Shown here piece after piece: positions 45,755 through 55,094 of a stretch of 64,000 bases of DNA. This stretch comes from CAZKUN01 sp964555935 (GTDB taxonomy: Bacteria > Armatimonadota > Zipacnadia > Zipacnadales > VGFC01): NCBI GenBank assembly GCA_964555935.1, contig CAZKUN010000016.1, forward strand, positions 4,544-68,543. The letters run 5' to 3'. The translations under genes and the position numbers were made by a program. The notes under the pieces were generated by a model. It was not told the DNA's origin and ran no database searches. It saw only the letters and a list, made by a program, of their open reading frames with translations. Every line of letters starts with the position of its first letter. Positions within the stretch are counted from its first letter, which is position 1.

Positions 45755-48355
45755 ATGACAACCGCATGTGCTATGGCACTCGGACTGATTCTCGTCGCGC
45801 CAGTCGCGGCACAATCGGCGCATCCGCGCATCTTTATCACGGCCGATGACGTCCCGAGACTGCGGGCGATGGCCGATGACAATCAGACGAACGCACTCGG
45901 ATTTGCTCCGGCGGAGGAGTGGCTCACGATCAAGGCTCAGGCCGACACGTTCGCCAACGCCGACCCCTACCACTACGGCGTGGACATGCCCGGTAAGAAC
46001 GGCGGTCCGAAGCAGCGTTTCGAATACACGCTCTCAGACGCCCCGCCTCCGCGCCACGACGAGTTCAGCCACTACCCGCCCTGGACGGCCATGTTCCAGG
46101 AACGCAGCGATACCATCACCACGCGGCTGAAATACCTCCTGCTCGCGCACCAGGTCTCCGGCGATCCTGTCTACTTCACGCGGGCGAAGGAGATCGTCCT
46201 CCATATGTGCGCGTGGCCAGGCATCTGGACCGACCCCAGCTACGGCGGCGGCAAGCCGTGCCTCGACACGGGTCATGCGGCCACGTGGGTGGGCATCTTC
46301 TACGACTGGTCCCACGATCAGTTGACCGTGGACGAGCGGGCTCTCATCCGCGAATCGCTGGCCGAGAAGGCCCTCGCGCCAATTGACGAGATCATGGATG
46401 GTATCGCGCCGTATCACAACTACACGGCGGTCATTGCTTCCGGGCTCTGCATCGGCGCGATCGCGCTGCTAGGCGAGGACGACCGCGCGGAAGCGTGGGT
46501 CGATCATGCCGTCGCTCGCGCCACGCTGAACTTCGACGCGCAGGGCATGGACGGCGGCGCGATGGAGGGCCCCATGTACGGGGACTACGCCGCGAACGCC
46601 TTCGCTGACATGCTCTGGGCGCTAGGTTCCGCGGAGATCGAAAACGCGCTGGTGGAGCACGAGTACATCAAGAGCTTGCCCCGCTACTGCATCAGTCTGC
46701 TCAACCCGAACAACTTCCAGCAACCATGTTTCGGCGACGGCGGACCGGGCGTGGGCTTCGGCCGACTGATGCTCACGCTGGCACTGCGCGGCGACAATGA
46801 GGCTGCGTGGTTCTGCAAGAAAGGCGGCGCGTTCACCCCAGACAGCCCGCGGGGCTTCATGGCTCTCGACGCCTCGAAACTCCACCCGACCGAGCCGACC
46901 TGGAATCCGTCAGACGCGTTTGTCGATGTCGGCTACGCGATCCTGCGCGACGGGTACAAGGCGGGGACGGGATTCCTGGCCTTCAAGTGCGGGCCGCCTG
47001 AGTCCAAGATCGGTCACAACCACTTCGATCACAACAGCTTCGTCATCAACTACGGGGGCACGTGGTGCGCGTGGGACCCGGGCTACCGCAACTACTTTGA
47101 CCCGGCCGCCCGCAAGTACACGACCAGCAGCCTCGGGCACAACACGGTGGTGCTGGACTTCGGGGACGAGTACCTCGAGGATATGAACTATGCCATCCCC
47201 GGGCACGACCAACTCCACGTCAACAAGGGCCGCATCGTCGAGCACTTCACGAGCGACGCGTATGACTACGTGATGGGCCAGGCGGCTGAGGCCTACAACA
47301 CGGACGAGTTGCACGTGCTCGACCGCTTCGACCGGCAGATCATCTTTGTGAAGCCAGGGCTGTTCCTCGTCCGCGACTCCCTTGCGGCCCCGGAAGAGCA
47401 CTCCTACAGCTTCCTGCTGCACCTGTCGTCAGGGGGCAGATTCGAGCTGACTGAGTCTGGCGCGCGGGGCGCGAGTCCGGGGTGTTACCTGCAGACCCGC
47501 GTCTACTCGCCTGACGGGATTTCGCTGAAAACGGGCAGCCTTCCGGGGGCTGAGACCTACGGCCCGTACCTTGCCGCCACCACCGGGCGCGCCCGGTCGA
47601 CATCATTCACGGCCGTCCTCGTGCCCCGGACCGATAGCAGAATCATCCCCAACCCCGGCTTCGAGGATGGCATGGCCGGGTGGTCGCCGAGGAGCATGGC
47701 GGGTTTCATCGAGAATCACGTCATCGACGACACGGTCGCCCACTCGGGCGATGCGTCAGCGCGCATCGATAACGGCGGATACTACTACTCGCACCGCTTC
47801 GCGGCTGCCGCGGGTACGAAGATCGATGTGGAGTTCTGGGCCAAGTGCACCGCGGCGGAGGGCGCTACAAGCATGATCCACTACTGGAAGGCCGGCAAGT
47901 CTTTCGCCCGGACCCCTGGCCCGACGGCCGACACGGATGAATGGACGCGATACGAGTTCTCCGATGTCGTGCCCGACGACACCGAAGAGGTTTCCCTCGC
48001 GCTGCAGTTCTTCGGCGACGGGCAGTGCTGGTACGACGACGTGGCCCTCACCACCGATCAAGTCGTGGAGGAGTCTGAGCCGGCCATCATCACGCCGCTG
48101 GACGAAAGCGGCTCCGTGGTGACCGTCGAAGTGGACGGCACGACGCACATACTCATCTGCGGGACCTCAGGCGAGGCGCAGACCGTCAACGCAGCCGAGC
48201 AGACGATCACCACAGACGCCGAGATCACCGTTGTCAGCCTCCGGGCCGACGGGCCAACCGCCTTTGCTCTGGGCGGCGGCCAGGTGAGCATCAACGGCGA
48301 GACGATCACGCCCATCGAAGGCACTTGGACGGTCGGCCCGGTGGATGGGCGGTGA
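45755..48355 (+). CDS. Secreted heparinase II/III-family lyase with C-terminal binding domain
   Basis: 866 residues from ATG 45755, with GGAGG 8 bases upstream and a signal peptide ending AAQS; the frame is open to 45452 without either. Residues about 25-400 are the alpha-helical toroid (HPRIFITADDVPRLRAM is the family start). Residues about 405-600 hold the lyase beta-sandwich: KIGHNHFDHNSFVINYG, then SLGHNTVVLDFGD, with the expected His and Asn cluster. A jelly-roll binding domain lies at about 630-770 (IIPNPGFEDGMAGW), and a beta-rich tail ends the protein. It is the third heparinase-fold lyase of the window. Cleavage of uronate-containing polysaccharide outside the cytoplasm is likely. 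Confidence 0.8.
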   Translation: MTTACAMALGLILVAPVAAQSAHPRIFITADDVPRLRAMADDNQTNALGFAPAEEWLTIKAQADTFANADPYHYGVDMPGKNGGPKQRFEYTLSDAPPPRHDEFSHYPPWTAMFQERSDTITTRLKYLLLAHQVSGDPVYFTRAKEIVLHMCAWPGIWTDPSYGGGKPCLDTGHAATWVGIFYDWSHDQLTVDERALIRESLAEKALAPIDEIMDGIAPYHNYTAVIASGLCIGAIALLGEDDRAEAWVDHAVARATLNFDAQGMDGGAMEGPMYGDYAANAFADMLWALGSAEIENALVEHEYIKSLPRYCISLLNPNNFQQPCFGDGGPGVGFGRLMLTLALRGDNEAAWFCKKGGAFTPDSPRGFMALDASKLHPTEPTWNPSDAFVDVGYAILRDGYKAGTGFLAFKCGPPESKIGHNHFDHNSFVINYGGTWCAWDPGYRNYFDPAARKYTTSSLGHNTVVLDFGDEYLEDMNYAIPGHDQLHVNKGRIVEHFTSDAYDYVMGQAAEAYNTDELHVLDRFDRQIIFVKPGLFLVRDSLAAPEEHSYSFLLHLSSGGRFELTESGARGASPGCYLQTRVYSPDGISLKTGSLPGAETYGPYLAATTGRARSTSFTAVLVPRTDSRIIPNPGFEDGMAGWSPRSMAGFIENHVIDDTVAHSGDASARIDNGGYYYSHRFAAAAGTKIDVEFWAKCTAAEGATSMIHYWKAGKSFARTPGPTADTDEWTRYEFSDVVPDDTEEVSLALQFFGDGQCWYDDVALTTDQVVEESEPAIITPLDESGSVVTVEVDGTTHILICGTSGEAQTVNAAEQTITTDAEITVVSLRADGPTAFALGGGQVSINGETITPIEGTWTVGPVDGR

Positions 48356-48435
48356 GACGGCGCCACGCAATCGAGGGATTTCCGTCACTTCCCTCCCGCC
48401 TCAAGGACATCTCAACTCGCACGCCGGTAACGCTC

Positions 48436-48465
48436 CTGACGCGCAATGTAACGCCAATGTAAAAT
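48436..48465 (+). promoter_or_regulatory. Possible sigma70-type promoter upstream of the pilin-FecR gene
   Basis: In the 295-bp intergenic stretch 48356-48650, the longest gap without a gene, CTGACG at 48436-48441 and TAAAAT at 48460-48465 are spaced by 18 bases. This stretch is visibly more AT-rich than the surroundings. The -35 match is poor, so this is only a candidate. I see nothing else in the gap apart from the ribosome site. Confidence 0.3.
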
Positions 48466-48650
48466 GTTCTGCGGGTGCCAGGAATCACGCTCTAATACCC
48501 TAGATTCCTGTGGGCGTGCTGGGTAGAACACGGTATAGGGAATGTAGGGATTATTGCGAGACCGTAGACCCGCCATCATGCATATCCTTCACGAGGCCCC
48601 GGTCGGCGCTGGCCGGAGGCCCTCCATCACCTATCAAGGGAGTGGGGCAC

Positions 48651-49541
48651 ATGCTGGGACTCACGCGAAGACGCGGATGGACCCTCATGGAAATCCTCGT
48701 TGTCGTAGCGATCGTAGCCATACTTGCAGGCATACTTGTTCCGACGTTCGGTAGCGTGCGAGGCAAGGCCCGCGCGACGAGTTGCGCGGCCAACCTCTCG
48801 CAGATCTCAATGGCGGCAAGGATGTACTACCAGGACCACCACGGGCCACCCCTCACCGAACTTACGGTGTCTCTCGCCGATTATGTCGATGGGTGCGAGG
48901 TCTTCGTCTGCCCAGAGGACAGGGGACAGGCGGACAGCTACTCCGAGTTCTTCGTCGCCCGCCCGACCCCCACGGCGGATCAGTTTGTCGTGGGATGTCC
49001 CCGACACATGAGACGTAAGTCGGCCGTTGTCGCTCTCGGCAAGGGCGACACGAGCACGGGGGCCACGCTGGGCGTAACGTGGAACGGTGAAGAGATCCAC
49101 GCGGGCGACATGGTTACGGGCGGCGAGCTTGCCTTCGCCGACGGTAGCCGCGTCACGATCTCCCCTGACCTCACAGTCGGCATGCTGGTCTCCGTTAACA
49201 ATCACGGCCGCGCCTACAGCATCATCTGGGTACCTGAGGGCACTGAGGGCCAGGTAGACTGCGAAGTCACGCCCGGGTCCTCATTCGAGGTCATAACGCC
49301 GGCCGCCATCGCGGGCGTCCAGGGCACGAGATTCACCGTCTACATCGAGTCCACGCCGGACACCAGCGTAGCGCCCGGCGATGCCACCACAGGCACCCAG
49401 GTGCACGACGGCAAGGTACTCGTGGAACACCGCACCAAGAAGCTCAAGAAGCTGCTTCGCGAGGGCGAGTCACAGGTCGTCAAAGAGACAAATGACAAGA
49501 CGCCGAAGGGCAAGAAAGGCAAGAAGGGCAACCACAGGTAG
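48651..49541 (+). CDS. Type IV pilin-like (prepilin signal) protein fused to a FecR-type domain
   Basis: 296 residues from ATG 48651, preceded by GGGAG at about 9 bases. The N-terminus is a class III prepilin signal: RRRG then WTLMEILVVVAIVAILAGILVP, with Gly before the cleavage site and Glu at position 5 of the mature protein (WTLME), so it is processed by a prepilin peptidase and placed in a pilus or pseudopilus. DUF1559/DUF1559-like early features (SCAANLSQISMAARMYYQDH) follow, with CPEDRGQ. The C-terminal 150 residues match FecR-type beta domains: TWNGEEIHAGDMVTGGELAFADGS, then AAIAGVQGTRFTVYIE and VHDGKVLVEHRTKKLKK. A Lys-rich tail ends it. FecR domains sense signals in other contexts; here the role is unknown. 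A terminator hairpin follows. Confidence 0.78.
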   Translation: MLGLTRRRGWTLMEILVVVAIVAILAGILVPTFGSVRGKARATSCAANLSQISMAARMYYQDHHGPPLTELTVSLADYVDGCEVFVCPEDRGQADSYSEFFVARPTPTADQFVVGCPRHMRRKSAVVALGKGDTSTGATLGVTWNGEEIHAGDMVTGGELAFADGSRVTISPDLTVGMLVSVNNHGRAYSIIWVPEGTEGQVDCEVTPGSSFEVITPAAIAGVQGTRFTVYIESTPDTSVAPGDATTGTQVHDGKVLVEHRTKKLKKLLREGESQVVKETNDKTPKGKKGKKGNHR

Positions 49542-49591
49542 AGGTGCGAGTGTCCCAGGCCACGACTAACCCGCCGCATCAGCGCAACCAC

Positions 49592-49620
49592 AGCGCCCCG
49601 CCATCGTCCGGCGGGGCGCT
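49592..49620. terminator. Rho-independent-type terminator between convergent genes
   Basis: AGCGCCCCGCC at 49592-49602 pairs perfectly (11 bp) with GGCGGGGCGCT at 49610-49620 around a 7-base loop, followed on the plus strand by TCTCTGTTCT. It lies between the stop of the pilin-FecR gene (49541) and the stop of the convergent GDSL hydrolase (49637), so it can serve both. Confidence 0.8.
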
Positions 49621-49636
49621 TCTCTGTTCTCGGGGA

Positions 49637-50779
49637 CTATTCGGCGAGCCGGCCTCGCAGCCATGCGTAGATCGTGTCCGCGATCTGGAGGTACCCCTCC
49701 GTGCTCGGATGCACGCCATTCGCTTGCCGAGCCGTGACCGTCTCCGTCCTGGCATTCGCGGGCTCAGCCCTGGTCGGGTAGTTATTCACCGTGTCGACAT
49801 TGAGGTGAGCGGGCAACAACCAGATGTTCTCAGCCTCCCGACCAGCGAATTTCTCAGTCATCCGCTCGACCACCCGATGTTGATTCCGCCGATACTGCCA
49901 TCGCGTCTGGCCGCAGGTGTAGTTCGAGCCGAAGGCATCCTGACTCGCCGCCGGTGGCAGAAGCAGCAGCAGCCCGATCTGCGTATCCGGGCGGACGGCC
50001 TGGAACTCGGCGAGAAGCGTGTCGGCGTGGCCGAACATCGTGTCTATGCGCGCTTCGATGTCTTCCTCGGTCGCGGAAAACGTGTCGTTGCACCCGAGCA
50101 GCACCGTGATGAAGTCGGGCCCAGTTCCCTCGTTGTTCGTGTCGCAGTACGCCTGGAAATCGAGGATCGGAGTCTCGCCTTCAAGCCTCAAGAATGGGCT
50201 TCTTGCCCTCACGTCATCGCCATCGGTCCATCGCGTGCAGAATAGCTGCCAGCTCCAACCACCATACCCTTCATGCACCACCTCCGCGGGCAGGCTGTCC
50301 ATCGGGTGGTGCGTCCCGACGAGCTTCGCCGCCGTGGTCCCCTCCGCGCCGAACAGCCTCCACAACTCCTTCGGATACGCTGATGCATGCGTCAGGCTGT
50401 CGCCGACGCACATGAGGCTGATGGCCTTGCCCGCCCCCGCGTCGGCGGACGCGACATGGACAGTCGCTTCGCTCTCCGCGAGGACGTTCATCTCCGCGTC
50501 GATGACCGTCAGCGTCAGTGGATGGTCACCAATGTCCTCGGGTTTGGGAGTGAACCGCCAACGGTCTTCGTCCTGGCGTCCCTTGGCGCACGTCACGTCA
50601 AACAGCACGTCGCCGCGCCGCGCCACGAGCACCACGTTGTCGAAGTAGATGTTCACTTCATGCCCAACCGTCGCGTAGACGTCGGGCGGCAAGACGGGCC
50701 TCACGTTCGTCTGGGCGATGGACGTGACCGCGCTGGCGACAGCGACAACCAGTATCAAGCAGCACCGGCGGATGGTCAT
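49637..50779 (-). CDS. Secreted SGNH/GDSL-family hydrolase (carbohydrate esterase-like)
   Basis: 380 residues with a signal peptide (about 1-23, SIAQ). Residues about 25-115 form an Ig-like beta domain. The SGNH blocks appear in order: CVGDSLTHA (Ser nucleophile), EGYGGWSWQL (Gly), LLGCNDTFSA (Asn) and ANGVHPSTEGY (Asp/His-type block with His). The family includes acetyl-xylan and rhamnogalacturonan acetyl esterases; LLGCNDT rather than the GxND of lipases is usual for those. It would remove acyl groups from glycans outside the cytoplasm and so aid the lyases. It is divergent from the isochorismatase-family gene across about 188 bp, in which I see no clear promoter. Confidence 0.83.
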   Translation of the reverse strand: MTIRRCCLILVVAVASAVTSIAQTNVRPVLPPDVYATVGHEVNIYFDNVVLVARRGDVLFDVTCAKGRQDEDRWRFTPKPEDIGDHPLTLTVIDAEMNVLAESEATVHVASADAGAGKAISLMCVGDSLTHASAYPKELWRLFGAEGTTAAKLVGTHHPMDSLPAEVVHEGYGGWSWQLFCTRWTDGDDVRARSPFLRLEGETPILDFQAYCDTNNEGTGPDFITVLLGCNDTFSATEEDIEARIDTMFGHADTLLAEFQAVRPDTQIGLLLLLPPAASQDAFGSNYTCGQTRWQYRRNQHRVVERMTEKFAGREAENIWLLPAHLNVDTVNNYPTRAEPANARTETVTARQANGVHPSTEGYLQIADTIYAWLRGRLAE

Positions 50780-50967
50780 GAATCGGGCCTCCGTAATTGG
50801 TATCGCGACTGACTAACGATCATCGGCGTAGACAGGGTTCGCTGACAAGGCCGATCATCCATCTTCCCAAACGCAGACTGAGCCTGACCCTATCCCACAG
50901 GAGGGCCTATTGCGCGTGTGACGAACTGTGCGAGTAAGTTGTGCTATCGCGGTCCGAAGGGATTCCC

Positions 50968-51522
50968 ATGAGCGCGGGCATGCTGATTGACCGGGATGAT
51001 GCCGTTCTCGTCATCGTCGATGTCCAGGAGCGACTGTTTCCGCACATCGACCGCGGCGACGCCGTGGCGGCCAACATCGTCAGGCTGCTCCAGTTTGCCG
51101 ACATCGTGGACCTCCCGGTCATCCTCACCGAGCAGACCAAGCTCGGGCCCACTATCTCGCCGATCCTCGCCGAGCTGCCCGAGGCCGAGCCGATCGGCAA
51201 GCTCGACTTCAGTTGCTTCGGGTCGGAGGAGTTCCGCGGCGCTGTCCGCGAGCTGAGGCGCCGCACGCTCATCCTTGTCGGCATCGAAGCGCATATCTGC
51301 GTAGCGCAGACGGCTATGGGGGCGCTTCCTGATTACCGCGTGCAGATCGTCGATGACGCGGTCGCCTCGCGAAGCCCCGCCGACAGAGCCATCGGCGTCG
51401 AGCGCATGCGACAGGCCGGTTGCACGATTACATCGACAGAGATGCTAATGTATGAGATCCTGCAGCGCGCGGGGACGGATGAATTCCGCGCCGTGCTGAA
51501 GCTCGTCAAAGAGCAGACCTGA
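50968..51522 (+). CDS. Isochorismatase-family cysteine hydrolase with complete catalytic triad
   Basis: 184 residues from ATG 50968 with AAGGGA 6 bases upstream; a GTG at 50941 is less likely. Asp in VIVDVQERLF, Lys in IGKLDFSCF and Cys in GIEAHICVAQTA form the Asp-Lys-Cys triad. The small size and the VGIEAHICVAQTA motif put it with YcaC/nicotinamidase-like hydrolases of unsettled substrate. It is followed 13 bp later by a class II aldolase gene, so an operon is likely. It makes a useful contrast with the isochorismatase-like gene at 39233-40009, which lacks the Asp. Confidence 0.85.
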   Translation: MSAGMLIDRDDAVLVIVDVQERLFPHIDRGDAVAANIVRLLQFADIVDLPVILTEQTKLGPTISPILAELPEAEPIGKLDFSCFGSEEFRGAVRELRRRTLILVGIEAHICVAQTAMGALPDYRVQIVDDAVASRSPADRAIGVERMRQAGCTITSTEMLMYEILQRAGTDEFRAVLKLVKEQT

Positions 51523-51535
51523 GGGTAAAAACGCC

Positions 51536-52378
51536 ATGGGCCTCGTCAGAATGGACGTACTGCTCCGCCAAGCGCGCGAGGAGCGTCGAGCTGTCGCCGC
51601 GTTCAATTGCTGGGATTCGAACTCCATCCATGCCGCCTGCCTGGCCGCCCAACGCACGGATAGACCCGTCATCATCCAGGCATCACCGTCTGAGGACGCC
51701 TACTGCGGCGCCGCGCAGTTCCACGCCATAGCCGAGATGTATATCGAGGCCACTGGAGTGGACGCTGCCCTCCATCTCGACCATGGATCTACTCTCGAGG
51801 ACGCCCGCACCTACTTGGAGGCTGGATTCAAGTCCATCATGCTAGACGGCTCGCGCCACCCGTGGGAAGAGAACCTGCGCCTGACACGCGAGACAACGCG
51901 CGCCGCCTGGAGTCACAAGGCCTGCGTCGAGGGCGAACTGGGACGCGTCGGTGGGCTGGAGGGCGATGCCCAAGTGCCTGACGGCGAGGAGACCCAGACC
52001 GACCCCGATGAGGCCGCCACGTTCGTCCACGAGACCGGCGTCGATTGCCTGGCCGTTGCGGTCGGCACGTTCCATGGCGTCTACCGTGGCGAGCCCAACA
52101 TCAACCTCAAGCGGCTCGAGGAGATCGCGTCCAAGGTCAGCATCCCTCTCGTGCTGCATGGCGGGTCCGGGACGCCCGATGACTTGGTCCGCGAGTGCAT
52201 CCAACTGGGCATCGCGAAGATCAACATCTACACGGAACTCATGCAAGCGTGGCTCGGTGGGATCCAGGAGCAATTGCCCGCGGAAACATACCCAGGCCCC
52301 GGCAAGTTCTACGCGCCCCCTCGCGAGGCGCTGATCGATCGGATGACCGAGAAGATCAGGCTGTTCAGCCCATCCTAA
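51536..52378 (+). CDS. Class II fructose-bisphosphate/ketose-bisphosphate aldolase family
   Basis: 280 residues. LHLDHGSTLEDAR supplies the first zinc His and Asp, EGELGRVGGLEG the metal-proximal Glu region, and VLHGGSGTPDDLV the phosphate-binding His-Gly-Gly-Ser-Gly. GIAKINIYTEL is the second phosphate motif. Length and motifs agree with the FbaA/GatY/KbaY group. The enzyme cleaves a phosphorylated ketose to DHAP and an aldehyde in the cytoplasm. Tagatose-bisphosphate use would suit galactose released by the GH42 enzymes, but fructose-bisphosphate use cannot be excluded from sequence. Confidence 0.85.
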   Translation: MGLVRMDVLLRQAREERRAVAAFNCWDSNSIHAACLAAQRTDRPVIIQASPSEDAYCGAAQFHAIAEMYIEATGVDAALHLDHGSTLEDARTYLEAGFKSIMLDGSRHPWEENLRLTRETTRAAWSHKACVEGELGRVGGLEGDAQVPDGEETQTDPDEAATFVHETGVDCLAVAVGTFHGVYRGEPNINLKRLEEIASKVSIPLVLHGGSGTPDDLVRECIQLGIAKINIYTELMQAWLGGIQEQLPAETYPGPGKFYAPPREALIDRMTEKIRLFSPS

Positions 52379-52419
52379 CAGGCCGCTCAATGCCGCTACT
52401 CTAGGTGACATAGGCATAC

Positions 52420-53854
52420 ATGCACGCGCTTCTCTATTTTGACACCGAAGATTTCTTCTCGCCGCCGGACTCACCCGTCCACGCCCTGCCCGGCCAAATG
52501 GCCGAGATCATGTCCCAGCACGGGTTACCAGGATGCTTCCACGTTCACGGCGAGAAAGCCAGACACATGGAGGAGCACGGACAGACCGACGTCATCGAAG
52601 CCCTCCGCCAACACGACGTCAGCCTCCACTTCGACCGCGGATCCATCCACCCGACCACTGCGGAAGAAGTGTCAAGCCTCGACTGGTTTGAGGCCGTCGA
52701 TCGAGTCATCTTCCGCGAGGTCCCGGGCGTCCAGTCACTCCAGCGCATGTTTGGAAAGTGCAGTGCCCTGACCCAGCACGGGGGGACGTTTGCGGCGCCG
52801 ATCGTCTACGCGGCCGGGAAGCTCGGGCTGCCGTTCTTCTACTCGCCCTTCCGCCTGGCCGAGCGCAACATCGTCTGGTTCTGTAACAACCTACTCATCG
52901 GTGGTTACCAGGCCGACTTCTCCTTCGATCGCGCGTACCACACGACACCCGAGTTCACGCAGCGACTCGCGCTCATCGACAGCTACATCGAAACCCGAGC
53001 GCAGACATACGACTTCACTGCCATGTTCGGGTGCCACCCCGTTAACACAATCATGGACCGCTTCCCTGACGCCATCAACTTCGCGGAGGGCGCCACGCCC
53101 CCAGTGGATGAGTGGGTCGCGCCAGAGTTGATTGAGGACGTGTCCGTGCCGACCGTGCTGCAGAACTTCGAGGACCTCGTGCAGAAGCTAGTGGCGCAGC
53201 CGGATGTGGAGTGGACAACAGTCGAGGGTCTTTCGCTGCTCTACGGGAGACGCCCGGCAAGGGTTGCTGATGATGTGGTTATTCGCGGGGCTGAGGAGGC
53301 CGTCTCTCACGGCGCGCCAACGTTCACCGCTGAGCTGTCGGCCGGCGAGTTGCTCTATCTTCTCGCCAGACATGCGCTCTCGCCCGAAGAGACCTACGAC
53401 GTGCCCCAGGTCATGGGGCCCCTCCAAAACACGCCGGACCACCTCGAACGCGAATGCGTGCACTGCAGCGCGCTCCCGGAGGAGATCGCGAGCGAGATGC
53501 TGACGGCCTGTGATGCCTCGGGTTACATGCCCGCCGTGTTCTGCGAGGCGAGGGGGGGGCATCGCGCCGGGCCAAGCTCTACTGATCCTGGCGTGTCACG
53601 CGCTCGGGCACGAGCCGCTCAGCTCAGACAAATGCATGCCATCGGTCGAGGCAATCCCCGGTGTCCCAGAGGCTCTCGAGAACGTCAGGGGCTACAAGGA
53701 CTGGGTCTGCCACGGGCCGGATTACAACCAGCAGGGGATCATCGAGCCCTTCCGCCGCCAGTGCTGGACCCTGAAACCGGCATTCGCGGCCAACGAGTAC
53801 CCGGACGATGTCCTGGCGGCCACCCAACTCAACCCCATGTTCGACCGACCGTGA
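52420..53854 (+). pseudogene. Deacetylase-like protein gene interrupted by a frameshift at a G8 run
   Basis: Frame 1 encodes a conserved-looking protein from ATG 52420 (LLYFDTEDFFSPPD, GCFHVHGEKARHM, SLHFDRGSIHP) up to MPAVFCEARGG. At the run of eight G (53552-53559) the coding signal moves to the next frame, where it continues IAPGQALLILACHALGHEP and ends MFDRP at 53854. With seven G the frames join into one of about 477 residues. FDTED and the His-rich strands resemble NodB-type deacetylases, but I cannot assign a family with certainty. Either a homopolymer error, a recent mutation or slippage at the run could explain it. The extension of frame 1 past 53560 is low-complexity and Arg-rich, hence a shadow. 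It follows the aldolase by 41 bp. Confidence 0.7.
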
Positions 53855-53861
53855 TCTCGCA

Positions 53862-55061
53862 TCAGTCCCGCAGATCCACGATCTCTTCGTCCATCCCGGC
53901 GAACTTGTTCTTGTCGAGGGTCAGGCGCTCGATCTTCGCACCGACGCGGATTCCGATCCGCTTCAGCCCGCCGCCCGCGCCTCGGGTGTCAATGACGCGG
54001 TTGCCGGCCAGCACTACGTCTTCCGCGGCACCCAGCATCTCAATGGCGACGCAGTCGCCCTCTGACCCGCTGTCCTCGATGACGTTCCGCTCGAACGTGT
54101 TGCGGTGTGGATCACGCAGGGCCACCGGGTGCTCGCGGAAGAAGATTCCGTGCTTCCCGCTGCGCCGGACCACGTTGTTGCGCACGATGTTGTCCGTATC
54201 GCGATGCCCGATCGAGATGCCGTAGAGATCGCAGTCCTCGATGACATTGTCCTCCACCAAGCCATGCTTCACGCCCCAGCAGAAAAAGAAGCCCTGGCTC
54301 GCCCCACGAATGCTGTTGTGGCGCACCACGGACCGATGCGAGCCACTCCCTGCATGAAGTCCCAGGTCCGAATCGTTGATCGATCGGCAATTCTCCACCG
54401 TCACGTCGTGACAGACCTGCCAGCTCATCCCGTCGCTGTTGTTGTTCTGGGTCGTCACGTCGCGGATCACGATACGCGAGCAGTCCTGGATGAAGATGCC
54501 CCCGCCATAGTTGCCGTTGAGATTCTCGTTCTGCTCGAGGTTCCCGTCTATCGTGAGGCTTTCGATCGTGATGTCATCGACGTAGTCGCCCGTCACGACC
54601 GGGAAGAGCGTCGCCGCCTCCGCCTCCGTGTCGATCCAGAAGTTCTCGCGCGGATCTTTGTCGATATGGATCACGTCGCCTTCAATCGCGCGGACGGTCC
54701 GTTTGACGAATTTCCCCTGCCCGGAATGCGGGCACTTGCCTCGCAGGAGGATGGCCCCCCCGACCTCGAAGATCGATGCGTCCTCCACGGTGACGCGCCA
54801 ATCGTACCAGTCAGTGTCATCGGTCAGCTTGGTCACCTCCGACGGACGCTTGCGCAAGATGGTGTCCTCGCCGCTGCCAACGAGAGTCAGTCCGCTGCGC
54901 AGAAACAGCGAGTTGCCCATCTCATACTCGCCCGGCAAGATGCGAACCGTGCCCCCACCGAGGCGGGTGACGTAATCGACCGCAGCCTGCAATACAAGAT
55001 GATCGCTGCCGCTGAACTGCCCACCATCCCGCCCGACGGTCACTTCGATCTGCTTCGGCAT
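53862..55061 (-). CDS. Right-handed parallel beta-helix protein (pectate-lyase-like fold)
   Basis: 399 residues from ATG 55061 with GGAGGAG about 10 bases upstream; no signal peptide is obvious. LQAAVDYVTRLGGGTVRILPGEYEMG is the classic entry of the pectate-lyase-3 superfamily. From about residue 160 onward, repeated coils of the NNVVRRSG / NVIEDCDL / NRVIDTRG type are visible with a roughly 22-25-residue period. Such proteins cut or isomerise polysaccharides or bind them; no catalytic set can be singled out. It is last in the operon led by cbiR. It is convergent with the frameshifted gene, stops 8 bp apart. Confidence 0.75.
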   Translation of the reverse strand: MPKQIEVTVGRDGGQFSGSDHLVLQAAVDYVTRLGGGTVRILPGEYEMGNSLFLRSGLTLVGSGEDTILRKRPSEVTKLTDDTDWYDWRVTVEDASIFEVGGAILLRGKCPHSGQGKFVKRTVRAIEGDVIHIDKDPRENFWIDTEAEAATLFPVVTGDYVDDITIESLTIDGNLEQNENLNGNYGGGIFIQDCSRIVIRDVTTQNNNSDGMSWQVCHDVTVENCRSINDSDLGLHAGSGSHRSVVRHNSIRGASQGFFFCWGVKHGLVEDNVIEDCDLYGISIGHRDTDNIVRNNVVRRSGKHGIFFREHPVALRDPHRNTFERNVIEDSGSEGDCVAIEMLGAAEDVVLAGNRVIDTRGAGGGLKRIGIRVGAKIERLTLDKNKFAGMDEEIVDLRD

Positions 55062-55094
55062 CGTAGCGTCTCCTCCGTGATGGCCTGAGTCCAC

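Noticed and set aside
53560..54225. Continuation of frame 1 past the G8 run in the deacetylase-like gene
   Set aside because: The sequence becomes Arg/Ser/Pro-rich and loses similarity to anything, while the next frame carries a sensible protein end at 53854.
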